From: Stutzerimonas decontaminans
GTDB taxonomy: Bacteria > Pseudomonadota > Gammaproteobacteria > Pseudomonadales > Pseudomonadaceae
Direction: 5' to 3'
Length of the DNA: 64,000 nucleotides
Assembly: GCF_000661915.1 (NCBI RefSeq)
Contig: NZ_CP007509.1
Coordinates: forward strand, 3,547,501 to 3,611,500
Below are positions 1 to 10,025 of this stretch, in pieces. The number at the start of each line of letters is the position of its first letter. Positions within the stretch are counted from its first letter, which is position 1. The position numbers and the translations under genes were made by a program. Under the pieces are notes generated by a model, which was not told the origin of the DNA, ran no database searches, and saw only the letters and a list, made by a program, of their open reading frames with translations.

Positions 1-219
1 ACGTCGTACGGCCAGCCAGCCGGCCCAGCCAGTCAACCGCTGCAAGGGCGTCATCGAAAGCGTCAGAAGCAATAGAACCAGCGCCCCCTCACCGAGACTA
101 TCTACCAACACCTTGCCTGGGTCAGGGCCAAGCGCGAACTGCCAGGCCAGATACAACCAGTACAGTGGCTGGCTCGCGACACAAGCGAAAACTGCCGACC
201 GCCACAGGGGGTAGCGCAT
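1..219 (-). CDS. msrQ: MsrQ, heme-binding membrane subunit of the MsrPQ methionine sulfoxide reductase (N-terminal part only)
   Basis: The visible 73 residues read [11 protein letters not shown] at the start and contain LGPDPGK and [10 protein letters not shown], which are typical of MsrQ (YedZ family). MsrQ is an inner-membrane b-type heme protein that passes electrons from the quinone pool to MsrP. The gene starts at 219, and its ATG overlaps the msrP stop by one base (TGATG), so the two are translationally coupled. The C-terminal part, with most of the membrane helices and the heme-ligand histidines, lies outside the window. Identity is supported by both sequence and neighbour. Confidence 0.9.
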   Translation of the reverse strand, partial: MRYPLWRSAVFACVASQPLYWLYLAWQFALGPDPGKVLVDSLGEGALVLLLLTLSMTPLQRLTGWAGWLAVRR

Positions 220-1226
220 CAGTAGTCCTTACTGAGATCCATCGAGCTATATAACCCCGCGACCTGCTCTGCGTAGCCGTTGAACAATAGCGTGTCACGG
301 AGGTTTGGACTGAACAGGCTTCCGGGAAGACGGCGCTCCCGAGCTTGCGACCAGCGCGGGTGTGAAACCTTCGGGTTGACGTTGGCGTAAAAGCCATATT
401 CCTGGGGCGCCATCGACTGCCAGGTCGTAGTAGGCTGCTCGCGCACGAAGCTGATCCGCACAATTGATTTGATGCTTTTGAAGCCGTACTTCCAAGGCAC
501 CACAAGCCGCAGTGGCGCCCCGTTCTGGTTAGGCAGCGTACGGCCATACATGCCGACCGCAAGCAAGGTTAGCGGATGCATGGCCTCATCCATTCGCAAG
601 CCTTCGACATAGGGCCAATCAATCAGCCCAAACCCGGAGCGGGTTCCACGCATTTCTTCCGGCCGGTACGCCGTTTCGAAGCGAATGAACTTCGCAGAGG
701 AATGCGGTTGGACCTGACGAATCAGTTGGGCTAGGGGAACCCCCAGCCAAGGGATGACCATTGACCAGGCTTCTACACAACGAAGCCGATAGATGCGTTC
801 CTCGAGCTGGCTTTCCGAGCACAGATCCTCAAGAGCGTACCGCCGGGGCTGATCGACCTCGCCGTCGATCAACACCGTCCAGGGCTCCACTTTCAAAGCT
901 GAAGCGTGGCGCGCTGGATCCGCCTTATTGGGACCGAACTCGTAGAAGTTGTTGTACTGGGAGGCGTCAGCAAATGGCGTGATGGCTTCACCTTCTGGAG
1001 CCACTGCCTGCCAACGGGCGTTGGTCAGTTTGTCAGCAAACCACTCCGGAGCCGGCGCCGTAGTCACGCCGGAATAACGCTCGGAGGCTTCAGCGAAAGA
1101 CGGCAATCCTGCGACAGCGCCGGAACACACTAGTCCGCGAAGTACCTGCCGGCGGTTCAAGTAAGCCGCCTCGGCCGTTACCTCTGGTTCGCGACATTCG
1201 CCGGAGGCGGGAATCTTGATAAGCAT
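219..1226 (-). CDS. msrP: MsrP, periplasmic molybdopterin-dependent methionine sulfoxide reductase catalytic subunit
   Basis: This 335-residue protein repairs oxidised methionines of periplasmic proteins with electrons from MsrQ. It opens with MLIKIP, has a Tat signal around residues 25-46 (NRRQVLRGL followed by a hydrophobic stretch), and carries the oxidoreductase molybdopterin fold with Cys150 in RLRCVEAW as the expected Mo ligand. I chose the ATG at 1226 because family members begin with MLIKIP; an upstream in-frame start at 1259 would add 11 unrelated residues. It is the first gene of a two-gene operon with msrQ. Reading the Tat signal as an export signal follows from what is known of the family. 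Confidence 0.95.
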   Translation of the reverse strand: MLIKIPASGECREPEVTAEAAYLNRRQVLRGLVCSGAVAGLPSFAEASERYSGVTTAPAPEWFADKLTNARWQAVAPEGEAITPFADASQYNNFYEFGPNKADPARHASALKVEPWTVLIDGEVDQPRRYALEDLCSESQLEERIYRLRCVEAWSMVIPWLGVPLAQLIRQVQPHSSAKFIRFETAYRPEEMRGTRSGFGLIDWPYVEGLRMDEAMHPLTLLAVGMYGRTLPNQNGAPLRLVVPWKYGFKSIKSIVRISFVREQPTTTWQSMAPQEYGFYANVNPKVSHPRWSQARERRLPGSLFSPNLRDTLLFNGYAEQVAGLYSSMDLSKDY

Positions 1227-1280
1227 GGGCTGCTCCGCGTATTGACTCCGATGGAGCAATACGCGCAGCCGAACTGAAAA

Positions 1281-2120
1281 TCAACCCTCGACACGCTTGC
1301 GGCGGCGCAACTGCATCAAGTACTGCACAGGACCGGATGCCGCGTACGCCAGGAAGATCAACAGCAGAATGCGGGGCGGATCGCTGAATACAACAGCGAA
1401 CACGAGCACCACTACCAGGATAGCAACGAAGGGTACACGCCCCTTCAAATCGAGGTCCTTGAAGCTGTAGTACTTGATATTGCTGACCATCAACAAACCT
1501 GCAGCTGCGACCATCAGCGCGAACAGCATGACCAATATCAGCGGTAAATCGACACCGCGAATACCAACCTCATCCAACGCCCAGACCGCCCAGACCCAGC
1601 CGGCGACCACTCCCGCCGCAGCCGGACTTGCCAGACCTATGAACCAGCGCTTGTCCACCTTACCGATCTGCGTGTTGAACCGTGCCAGACGCAGCGCAGC
1701 GCAAGCGACATATATGAAGGCAACGGTAAGCCCGACATTACCCAGCTCCGACAGGGCCCACTCATAAGCCAGCACAGCAGGTGCCAGGCCGAACGCCACC
1801 ATGTCTGATAGCGAATCGTATTCGGCACCAAACGCGCTCTGGGTGTTGGTCAGACGCGCGACACGTCCATCCAAGCTATCGAGCACCATGGCAACGAACA
1901 CCGTGGCAGCCGCCACATAGAAGTTGCCATTGATGGCCGTGATGATCGAAAAGAAACCCGCAAAAAGGTTCGCTGTAGTGAACAGATTGGGCAGCAGGTA
2001 AATGCCGCGATGACGCACCTTGCGCCCATCAGGCTCCTGGGTCTCCTCGACATGCTCGTCGATCGGCAGAATGCTTTCTGGCTCGACTGGCTTGTTCGGC
2101 TCTTCGGGTTGTCCACTCAT
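1281..2120 (-). CDS. pssA: PssA, CDP-diacylglycerol-serine O-phosphatidyltransferase
   Basis: This 279-residue integral membrane enzyme condenses CDP-diacylglycerol with serine to give phosphatidylserine, the precursor of phosphatidylethanolamine. The CDP-alcohol phosphotransferase signature DG-x2-AR-x8-G-x3-D-x3-D is complete from Asp84 to Asp106. An acidic soluble N-terminus precedes several hydrophobic helices, and the C-terminus is basic (RRRKR). I prefer the ATG at 2120, nine bases after an AAGG ribosome site, over the ATG six bases earlier at 2126, which lies too close to it. It belongs to the type II (Bacillus-like) synthases rather than the E. coli phospholipase-D-like form. Confidence 0.93.
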   Translation of the reverse strand: MSGQPEEPNKPVEPESILPIDEHVEETQEPDGRKVRHRGIYLLPNLFTTANLFAGFFSIITAINGNFYVAAATVFVAMVLDSLDGRVARLTNTQSAFGAEYDSLSDMVAFGLAPAVLAYEWALSELGNVGLTVAFIYVACAALRLARFNTQIGKVDKRWFIGLASPAAAGVVAGWVWAVWALDEVGIRGVDLPLILVMLFALMVAAAGLLMVSNIKYYSFKDLDLKGRVPFVAILVVVLVFAVVFSDPPRILLLIFLAYAASGPVQYLMQLRRRKRVEG

Positions 2121-2231
2121 GCGCATTCACCTTCTACAACAGGTTATGGATAGATTTCGACCAGACCTAGAGACCTGCGGTTCAGCCTGGCCAAAGCCGC
2201 GTTTTATACCAGAAGCCTGGCTGGCAGAACG

Positions 2232-2260
2232 AAAAAACGCGGCCGAAGCCGCGTTTTCTT
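2232..2260 (-). terminator. Rho-independent terminator of ilvC
   Basis: Read on the minus strand just after the ilvC stop: stem AACGCGGC/GCCGCGTT closed by a CTTCGG tetraloop and followed by six T. A partial copy of the same arm (AAGCCGCGTTTT) recurs about 40 bases away near 2194-2205, in the pssA leader. Confidence 0.9.
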
Positions 2261-2274
2261 GAGCAGTAGAACGA

Positions 2275-3294
<1,020 letters not shown>

Positions 3295-3369
3295 TTACCC
3301 CTGTTGCCGGCCTCGTGGGCCATTCGATAAAACGTTGCTGACTGGCGAGACGACGCCCTTCGCCAGCCG

Positions 3370-3861
3370 TTAGATACTCAGCACCTTGTCACCACGGGAA
3401 ATCCCGGTGACGCCACTGCGCACAACCTCCAGAATCGAGGCGGTGCCTACGGCCTGGATGAAACTGTCCAGCTTGTCACTGGTTCCGGCGAGCTGAATCG
3501 TATAGACGCTGGTAGTCACGTCGACGATCTGCCCACGGAAAATATCGGTGGTGCGCTTGACCTCGGCACGCTGGGCGCCAGTGGCCTTGACCTTGATAAG
3601 CATCAGTTCACGCTCGATGTGAGCGCTCTCCGACAGGTCCACCAGCTTGACGACCTCCACCAGCTTGTTGAGGTTCTTGGTGATCTGCTCGATCACCTCC
3701 TCATGCCCTACCGTGGTCAGCGTCAGACGCGACAGGGTCGGGTCTTCGGTCGGCGCCACGGTCAGGCTTTCGATGTTGTAGTTGCGTTGCGAAAACAGGC
3801 CGACCACACGAGACAGCGCACCCGGTTCGTTTTCCATCAGCAGAGAGATGATGTGTCTCAT
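3370..3861 (-). CDS. ilvN: IlvN (IlvH), acetolactate synthase regulatory small subunit
   Basis: This 163-residue protein opens with an ACT domain (MRHIISLLMENEPGALSRVV) that binds valine, followed by the C-terminal domain that activates the large subunit. I took the ATG at 3861, which gives the family length. A longer in-frame reading exists upstream, but it runs through the 3' end of ilvI in another frame and looks like an artefact. The start lies two bases after the ilvI stop, so the two subunits are translationally coupled and made together. Feedback inhibition by valine is family knowledge. Confidence 0.95.
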   Translation of the reverse strand: MRHIISLLMENEPGALSRVVGLFSQRNYNIESLTVAPTEDPTLSRLTLTTVGHEEVIEQITKNLNKLVEVVKLVDLSESAHIERELMLIKVKATGAQRAEVKRTTDIFRGQIVDVTTSVYTIQLAGTSDKLDSFIQAVGTASILEVVRSGVTGISRGDKVLSI

Positions 3862-3863
3862 GT

Positions 3864-5588
3864 TCAGGTCCGCTCCGTCTTGCTCAGCCACATGTCGCGC
3901 ATTGCACCGTCTTTGATCTGCATCGGATAGACGTGCTCGGCGGTATCGACAGCGATATCCAGGAAGACCAGGCGATCCTTCATGGCAAATGCCTCTTCCA
4001 TCATCGGCTTGAGGTCCTTGAGGTCGGTAATGCGCATTCCGACGTGACCATAGGCCTCGGCCAGTTTGACGAAGTCCGGCAGCGACTCCATGTAGGAGTG
4101 CGAGTAGCGACTGTTGTACACCATGTCCTGCCACTGGCGGACCATGCCCAGCGCACCGTTGTTGAGGTTGATGATCTTGACCGGCAGGTCGTACTGCAGG
4201 CAGGTCGACAGCTCCTGAATGTTCATCTGGATACTGCCCTCGCCGGTAACGCAGGCGACATCGGCTTCGGGGAAGTTCAGCTTCACACCCATGGCTGCCG
4301 GCAAGCCGAAGCCCATGGTGCCGAGGCCGCCGGAGTTGAGCCAGCGGTTGGGCTTGTCGAACTTGTAGTACTGGCAGGCGAACATCTGATGCTGACCGAC
4401 GTCCGAGGCTACATAGGCCTCACCCTTGGTCACTTCGCAGAGCACCTCGATGGCTGCCTGCGGCTTGATGATCGAACCGTCGCCCTCGTTGTAGGGGAAC
4501 AGCCGGCCATTACCGCGCCACTCATCGATCTGCTTCCACCAGCTGGCCACAGTCTCGGCATTCGGCACCTGGCCGATTTCCTTGACGATGGCGACCATCT
4601 CGGTGAGCACGCTGTCGACCGGACCGACGATCGGGATGTCAGCCTTGATGGTCTTGGAAATGGAGGCCGGGTCGATATCGATATGGATGATCTTGGCGTT
4701 CGGGCAGAACTTGCTCGCACCATTGATCACGCGGTCATCGAAGCGCGCACCAACTGCAAGGATCACATCGGAGTGGTGCATCGCCAGGTTGGCGGTGTAG
4801 CTGCCGTGCATGCCGAGCATGCCGACGAACTGGCGGTCGCTGCCCGGATAGCACCCCAGGCCCATCAGAGTGTTGGTCACCGGCAGGTTGAGCATCTTCG
4901 CCAGCTCGGTCAGTTGTGCCGAGGCCTTGCCCAGGATCACGCCGCCACCGGCGTAGATGATCGGCCGCTTGGCTCCCAGCAGCAGTTCCGCCGCCTTGCG
5001 AATCTGGCCCGAATGCCCACGCACGGCCGGGCTGTACGAACGCAGCTTGGCCTTCTTCGGATAGACGTACTCGAACTTCTCGGCCGGGTTGGTCATGTCC
5101 TTCGGAATGTCGATGACAACCGGTCCTGGACGCCCGGACTCAGCGAGATAGAACGCCTTCTTCATCACTTCGGGGATTTCCGAAGGATGCTTGATCATGA
5201 AGCTGTGCTTCACGATGGGCCGGGAGATGCCGATCATGTCGGTTTCCTGGAAGGCATCGGTGCCGACCATGGTGCTGGGCACCTGACCGGAGATGACCAC
5301 CATCGGGATCGAGTCCATGAAGGCGGTGGCGATACCGGTGATGGCGTTGGTCGCCCCTGGTCCGGATGTCACCAGTACGACGCCAGCCTTGCCGGTCGCG
5401 CGCGCATAGCCATCGGCCATGTGCGTGGCGGCCTGCTCGTGACGAACCAGGATGTGTTCGATGGCCTTTTCCTTGAAAAGCGCATCGTAAATATGCAGAA
5501 CGGCACCGCCCGGGTACCCGTAGATGTACTTAACGCCTTCGTCACGCAGGGAGCGGACGACCATTTCAGCGCCGGATAAGAGTTCCAC
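3864..5588 (-). CDS. ilvI: IlvI, acetolactate synthase catalytic large subunit (biosynthetic)
   Basis: This 574-residue ThDP enzyme forms acetolactate or acetohydroxybutyrate from pyruvate. Glu51 (VRHEQAA) is the catalytic glutamate. The central FAD/regulatory domain is present, and the C-terminal ThDP site reads GEGSIQMN...NLNN, so the usual GDG of the metal-binding motif is GEG here. I chose the GTG at 5588 because an AGAGGTGA ribosome site lies six bases upstream and the protein then starts (f)MELLSG, giving the expected length. The frame stays open a further 70 residues upstream to 5798, but that stretch does not look like an acetolactate synthase. Confidence 0.95.
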   Translation of the reverse strand: MELLSGAEMVVRSLRDEGVKYIYGYPGGAVLHIYDALFKEKAIEHILVRHEQAATHMADGYARATGKAGVVLVTSGPGATNAITGIATAFMDSIPMVVISGQVPSTMVGTDAFQETDMIGISRPIVKHSFMIKHPSEIPEVMKKAFYLAESGRPGPVVIDIPKDMTNPAEKFEYVYPKKAKLRSYSPAVRGHSGQIRKAAELLLGAKRPIIYAGGGVILGKASAQLTELAKMLNLPVTNTLMGLGCYPGSDRQFVGMLGMHGSYTANLAMHHSDVILAVGARFDDRVINGASKFCPNAKIIHIDIDPASISKTIKADIPIVGPVDSVLTEMVAIVKEIGQVPNAETVASWWKQIDEWRGNGRLFPYNEGDGSIIKPQAAIEVLCEVTKGEAYVASDVGQHQMFACQYYKFDKPNRWLNSGGLGTMGFGLPAAMGVKLNFPEADVACVTGEGSIQMNIQELSTCLQYDLPVKIINLNNGALGMVRQWQDMVYNSRYSHSYMESLPDFVKLAEAYGHVGMRITDLKDLKPMMEEAFAMKDRLVFLDIAVDTAEHVYPMQIKDGAMRDMWLSKTERT

Positions 5589-5995
5589 GTTGTTCACCTC
5601 TGAAACGCCAGATAGCGATTCCAAGTCGGAGCCGCCAGAAATAGGTTTACTGCCAGCAGGGCATGAGCGACGGTGGTCGCCGACTACGTCAGCCACTGAC
5701 TGAGCCAGTATTGGAAGAGACCCTGGTGTCGCGGGCTCTCCACCCAGCGCGAGGTAACGCGTTGCGGGTGATGCAGGTCGGCGCGGGTAGCACCTCATGT
5801 CTGTCTAGACTGAGCCGGTATCGCTTGCGGCGAGGCGACTCAGGACAGCAAGCTTCGAATTGTTCGGATTCAGCACCAGCAAGTCAAGCTTGCCGTTGTG
5901 TTTGAGCAGCATTGAGCTGTGACAGGGTGCAGAAGCGGCGCTCCGGCTTTTGGGTATAGTGATTGCCGGTTTTCGATTTCAACGAAGGTAACAGC
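5589..5995. other. Divergent intergenic region between ilvI and the DUF4124 gene
   Basis: About 400 bases without a convincing gene. It must hold the promoter of the ilv operon on the minus strand and that of the downstream gene on the plus strand; TATAGT at 5955-5960 is a candidate -10 for the latter. I see no clear leader peptide rich in branched-chain codons and no terminator-like hairpin, so attenuation of ilvI is not supported. An inverted pair GCAAGCTT/AAGCTTGC spans roughly 5848-5893. Confidence 0.5.
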
Positions 5996-6427
5996 ATGCG
6001 ATTCAGGTTTCTTGCGGGCGGTTTACTACTGGCGCTTTGCGGCAACGTCATGGCCGCGCAGGTCTACAAGTGGGTCGACGCCCAGGGGGTTACGCATTTC
6101 GGTGCACAACCACCCCAGGGCCAGCAGGTGGAAACCGTCAATACCGTCACGGCACCAGCGAGACCGACTGTGACACCAGAACCGATACCGCAGGACGAAC
6201 CCGAGGCTGACCAGCGCAGCATCGACCGCAAGGTGAAGCAGCAGGTCGCCGCGCAGGAAGCCGAACGCAAGCGCTACTGCGAAACCATGCGTACCAACCT
6301 CGCACAACTGCAGAACAACCCGCGTGTACGTGTCGACGACAACGGCGAAAATCGGAGACTGACCGAAGAAGAGCGGCAGACACGGATCAGCGAAACTCGC
6401 GACAAGATTGCCGAAAACTGCAACTGA
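5996..6427 (+). CDS. DUF4124 domain-containing exported protein
   Basis: This 143-residue protein has an N-terminal signal peptide (MRFRFLAGGLLLALCG, cleavage likely after VMAA). The DUF4124 core follows (QVYKWVDAQGVTHFGAQPP), then a proline/threonine-rich linker and a charged region rich in Arg, Glu and Gln that ends at Cys142. I used the ATG at 5996, seven bases after GAAGG, rather than an in-frame ATG at 5963. DUF4124 proteins are small periplasmic or envelope proteins of unknown function, common and often multicopy in Pseudomonas. The gene stands alone, divergent from ilvI. Confidence 0.85.
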   Translation: MRFRFLAGGLLLALCGNVMAAQVYKWVDAQGVTHFGAQPPQGQQVETVNTVTAPARPTVTPEPIPQDEPEADQRSIDRKVKQQVAAQEAERKRYCETMRTNLAQLQNNPRVRVDDNGENRRLTEEERQTRISETRDKIAENCN

Positions 6428-6466
6428 GCTGGAGCGGCGGCTAGCGGTGCCAGATGACGCCGCGGC

Positions 6467-6787
6467 CTAGGGTGCCTCGATCAGCCGGTCGAAAGCGCGC
6501 AACGCCTCAAGGAGACCGACCACTTTAGCCTCCCGATAGGCAACCTCGGCCATCGCGCAGATGCCAGAGGCTGCGGGAAGAGGCAGGCCCGACTCAACGA
6601 TGGTCTTCATCTGCGGCAGAAAGATCCATTGCAGCCACTGCTCGAAGCGCAGCGAATCTACGCAGAACGGCTCGACGCTGGCCAGGGCCTCCGGCGCCGG
6701 AGGCTCGACACTCCAAAGCGCCAGCACCCGCAACTCACGCTCGATCAACAGCAGTTGCTGCGCGACCGCTGGCAGGCGCTGATCCAT
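6467..6787 (-). CDS. YqcC family (DUF446) protein
   Basis: This 106-residue soluble protein matches YqcC: conserved hydrophobic and aromatic residues occur in FEQWLQWIFLPQM and in the alpha-helical C-terminus. Function is unknown. In enterobacteria the family sits next to tRNA-modification genes, but here it follows the LpoP-like lipoprotein. Its ATG at 6787 overlaps that gene's stop (TGATG), so it is the last gene of the mrcB-side minus-strand group and probably translated by coupling. A GTG one codon earlier is less likely. Confidence 0.8.
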   Translation of the reverse strand: MDQRLPAVAQQLLLIERELRVLALWSVEPPAPEALASVEPFCVDSLRFEQWLQWIFLPQMKTIVESGLPLPAASGICAMAEVAYREAKVVGLLEALRAFDRLIEAP

Positions 6788-7512
6788 CACAGGCTGACCT
6801 TCGCGCGCTCACGGGCCTGGGCGGCACCCGCGCTGTCGCCCTGCCGCTCGCGCGCCTGCGCAATCAATTCCCAGAGGCTCGCCTGCAGCGCAGGCCGTCC
6901 GCTCGCATAGCTCAGCGCCCGTCGCGACAACTGTTCCGCCTGGGTGAAATCCCCCTGCGCCAAGCGGACCTGAGCCAGGCGATAAAGCACCTGCGGCTCA
7001 CGAGGAGCAATACGCTGCGCCCGCTCAAGACTGGAAGCAGCACCGTTCAGGTCACCGCCGCCCTGCTGCTGTTGAGCCGTAGTCAGCAACGCGAGAACCG
7101 GACCGTCCAGCTGCTCATCGGCGGCCAGTCCGCTGCGCGAAGACGGAATCCCGCTAGGCGCACTCGGCTGCGGAGCGCTGGCCGGCGCCGAGATCGACGG
7201 AGTCCGTTGCCAGGCGGGCTGGCTCGCACCGGCCGTCCCACTCGAACCGGTAAAAGGCACATCGGGTGCTGCGAAGGTTTCGAGCGGCGCAGAGCTGCCT
7301 TGCGGCACCATCACTACCACGCCAGAGTCTTCCTGCTGCTGCCGCGGTGCCGTTGCCGCGGCGGCCGGCGCGCGATAACCCTGCCGGGCCGCCATCTCCT
7401 CGGATACGGGAGCCCCGGAGTCCACCACGGGGATCGAACCGCGATCCACCGTCGCGCAGCCCTGAACGAGCGCCACTGTCGCCACCACAGCCAACCACTG
7501 CTTGTTCACCAA
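6787..7512 (-). CDS. TPR lipoprotein, likely LpoP-type activator of PBP1b
   Basis: This 241-residue protein has a lipobox ending at Cys19 (LVQGC). A long Pro/Ser/Ala-rich linker follows to about residue 125, then tetratricopeptide helices (for example LERAQRIAPREPQVLYRLAQ and LSRRALSYASGRPALQ). In Pseudomonas a TPR lipoprotein encoded beside the PBP1b gene, LpoP, activates that synthase from the outer membrane. The position 47 bases downstream of mrcB, the lipobox, the disordered tether and the TPR fold all fit. Assignment rests on architecture and neighbourhood, not on an alignment, so I leave the symbol blank. Confidence 0.78.
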   Translation of the reverse strand: MVNKQWLAVVATVALVQGCATVDRGSIPVVDSGAPVSEEMAARQGYRAPAAAATAPRQQQEDSGVVVMVPQGSSAPLETFAAPDVPFTGSSGTAGASQPAWQRTPSISAPASAPQPSAPSGIPSSRSGLAADEQLDGPVLALLTTAQQQQGGGDLNGAASSLERAQRIAPREPQVLYRLAQVRLAQGDFTQAEQLSRRALSYASGRPALQASLWELIAQARERQGDSAGAAQARERAKVSL

Positions 7513-7559
7513 TTAAGACCTCTCAACTTAGAACCACGAAGCACGTGTCGTACTGACAG

Positions 7560-9872
7560 TTACTGCAACCACCCGCGTACCCAATCCATCACCGACTCCG
7601 CCGGCGCCTGAATGCCGCAGCCAGGTCCGGGGGCGGGTTCGCTGCCGCGAATATAGGGCATCTGTACCGCATCGGGGCAGCGTTCGTCCGTACCTAGGCC
7701 GCTGCGTGAATCCACCCAGGCATAAGCCACATTGTCCGGCACCGGCATCTGCAACGGCAGCGGATCAGCTCGACGCATGAAGTCAGTCCACACCTGCAGC
7801 GCACCGGTCGCACCGGTCAGCGAGGTCTTGCCGTTGTCATCACGCCCCAGCCATACCACCGCTAGCAAGTCCTGACTGAAACCGGCGAACCAGCTGTCGC
7901 GCGAGTCATTGGTGGTCCCAGTCTTGCCGGCCAGGTTGAGCGACCGCGGCAGACTGTTGTAGGCAGAGCGACCGGTCCCCTCGCTCATAGCGCGCTGCAT
8001 GGCGTACTGAGTCAGGTAGATGGCGCCCGGATCGAAGCGCTGCTGAATCTGGAACGGATAGCGCTTGAGTGGCTCACCGTCCGCAGTCAGCACACTGCGA
8101 ATGCCGCGTAATGGGGTATTGAAGCCACCATTGGCAAGCGTCTGGTACATGTCAGCCACCTCGATCGGCCGCAGCCCGCCAGCGCCCAGCAGCATCGACG
8201 GGTAAGCTGGCCACTTCGGCGAGGCACCGAGTCGCTCGAGCGTCTTCAGCACGTTCGGCACGCCCAGGTCGAGGCCTAGCCGTGCGGTGGACAGGTTGTA
8301 GGAGTTGGCGAGGGCCTGATACAGGTAAACCGTCCCATAGGCCTGACGCCCATAGTTCTGCGGCTTCCAGACTTGCCCGTCGGCACCCTTCACCGAGAAC
8401 GCTTCATCCTCGAGCAGGCTCGTCAGCGTGTACTGGCTGGGTTTCTCCAAGGCCGCAAGATAAATGGCCGGCTTGATCAGCGAACCAATCGGGCGCGAGG
8501 CATCCAGTGCCCTATTGAATCCAGCGAAACCCGGCTGGCGACTGCCCAGTAGAGCTTGAATCTCGCCGGTCTCAGGGTTGGTCACGATCATGGCGCCTTC
8601 GACGCCCTCGGTGCTCTTGCCGAGACGCTTGAGCGTCTCACTCATCGCCCGCTCGGCCTTGAGCTGGATGATCGGATCGAAACTGGTGAAGACGCGCAGC
8701 CCCTCTTCGGTGAGGTCTTCGTCACGATAGTCCTCGCGCAGCTGACGCTTGACCAGATCAAGGAAGGCCGGATAGGAGCTGTCCGCCATACTGCCGCGCT
8801 GGGTCACGCCCAGCGGCGCCTGCTTGGCCTTGGCCGCCTCCTCGGGGCTGACCACCTGTTGCTCGGCCAGCAAATCCAGCACCAGATTGCGCCGCTCCAA
8901 TGCCCGCTCCGGGTTGCGCCGCGGATTGTAGTAGGTCGGGCCTTTCACCATCCCGACCAGCAGCGCCACTTGCGGCAGCTTCAGCTCGGCCAACGGCTGA
9001 CCGAAGAAATACTGGCTGGCCAGGCCGAAGCCGTGCACGGCGCGACGACCATCCTGACCAAGGAACACCTCGTTGAGGTAGGCCTCGAGAATCTCCTTTT
9101 TGTCGTAATGCAGTTCCAGCAGCACCGCCATCATCGCCTCGGTGGCCTTGCGGTGGAGACTGCGCTCGTTGGTCAGGTAGAAGTTCTTCACCAGCTGCTG
9201 AGTCAGGGTACTGCCACCCTGGCGAACCTGGCCCGCGGTCAGGTTGACCCAGACGGCACGTGCGATGGACTTGGGCGATACGCCGAAGTGATTGAAGAAC
9301 TCCCGATCCTCCACGGCGACCAGCGTTTCCACCAGATACGGCGGCACCTGATCGAGCTTGATCAGGATGCGATCCTCATTGTGCGCCGGATACAGCCCAC
9401 CGATCAGCACCGGTTCCAGCCGCGCGACCGGCAGTGTGCCGCCATTGCCGGCACTGAGACCCGCGACGAAATCGCCCGAGAAACGTACACGTAACCGCTG
9501 TGACTGCTCGGCACCTTCGTAGAACTGAAACCCACGGGTATGCAGTTCGATGTCGTTGCCTGCCACGGACGCGCCGCCCGGACCACTCACTGCGCGCTCG
9601 CGGCGATAGCCCAGCGCATCCAGCTCGGCGAGAAAATCGTTCTTGTCCAGCTTCTGCCCAACGAACAGCTCCAGCGGCCGTGCGTAGACCTTGGCCGGGA
9701 TCGTCCAGCGCTTGCCGGAGAATTTTTCCTGCACCACGGCATCGAGATAAATAGCGAAACCGGCCAGGATCACCAGACCGACGATGGATAGTTTTACCGC
9801 CCAGCCCAACCAGGGGCGAGCGCCAGCGGAGCGGCGTCTGGAGCGTGTACGGGGGGAGCGAGATCTAGTCAT
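7560..9872 (-). CDS. mrcB: Penicillin-binding protein 1b, bifunctional peptidoglycan glycosyltransferase/transpeptidase
   Basis: This 770-residue class A PBP polymerises and cross-links peptidoglycan. A basic cytoplasmic tail is followed by one transmembrane helix (about residues 24-45) and a UB2H-like domain. The GT51 domain has catalytic Glu188 in VEDREFF and the GGSTLTQQ motif. The transpeptidase domain has the SxxK nucleophile Ser464, SYN at 524-526 and KTG at 650-652. All catalytic motifs are intact. An in-frame TAA 12 bases before the ATG rules out a longer N-terminus, and no ribosome site precedes the ATG. The gene for a probable lipoprotein activator follows directly. Confidence 0.96.
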   Translation of the reverse strand: MTRSRSPRTRSRRRSAGARPWLGWAVKLSIVGLVILAGFAIYLDAVVQEKFSGKRWTIPAKVYARPLELFVGQKLDKNDFLAELDALGYRRERAVSGPGGASVAGNDIELHTRGFQFYEGAEQSQRLRVRFSGDFVAGLSAGNGGTLPVARLEPVLIGGLYPAHNEDRILIKLDQVPPYLVETLVAVEDREFFNHFGVSPKSIARAVWVNLTAGQVRQGGSTLTQQLVKNFYLTNERSLHRKATEAMMAVLLELHYDKKEILEAYLNEVFLGQDGRRAVHGFGLASQYFFGQPLAELKLPQVALLVGMVKGPTYYNPRRNPERALERRNLVLDLLAEQQVVSPEEAAKAKQAPLGVTQRGSMADSSYPAFLDLVKRQLREDYRDEDLTEEGLRVFTSFDPIIQLKAERAMSETLKRLGKSTEGVEGAMIVTNPETGEIQALLGSRQPGFAGFNRALDASRPIGSLIKPAIYLAALEKPSQYTLTSLLEDEAFSVKGADGQVWKPQNYGRQAYGTVYLYQALANSYNLSTARLGLDLGVPNVLKTLERLGASPKWPAYPSMLLGAGGLRPIEVADMYQTLANGGFNTPLRGIRSVLTADGEPLKRYPFQIQQRFDPGAIYLTQYAMQRAMSEGTGRSAYNSLPRSLNLAGKTGTTNDSRDSWFAGFSQDLLAVVWLGRDDNGKTSLTGATGALQVWTDFMRRADPLPLQMPVPDNVAYAWVDSRSGLGTDERCPDAVQMPYIRGSEPAPGPGCGIQAPAESVMDWVRGWLQ

Positions 9873-9880
9873 GGCGGCGC

Positions 9881-9886
9881 ATTATA
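9881..9886 (-). promoter_or_regulatory. Candidate -10 box of mrcB, very close to the start codon
   Basis: A perfect TATAAT on the minus strand ends eight bases before the mrcB ATG at 9872. No good -35 is visible 16-18 bases upstream. If used, transcription would start two or three bases before the ATG, giving an almost leaderless message. Confidence 0.45.
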
Positions 9887-10025
9887 CGCACTTTGCAGCC
9901 GCGGACCGACGGCCTCTCAGCGGTTTGCAGCGCAACGCACAGCGGCCATAATGCCCACGACTTTTCGACTGTGTGGACTGCTTCGCAGTGGACTCGCACG
10001 CCCCGCTCAAGAACTTCAACAAGGA

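Noticed and set aside
3933..5579. Long open frame (548 codons) on the plus strand opposite ilvI
   Set aside because: It is the antisense of a well-supported acetolactate synthase gene, has a typical low-complexity His/Asp/Val/Gly make-up of such shadows in GC-rich DNA, and has no ribosome site.
5589..5798. N-terminal extension of ilvI by 70 residues
   Set aside because: The added residues are unlike acetolactate synthases, and the GTG at 5588 has a strong ribosome site and gives the family length.
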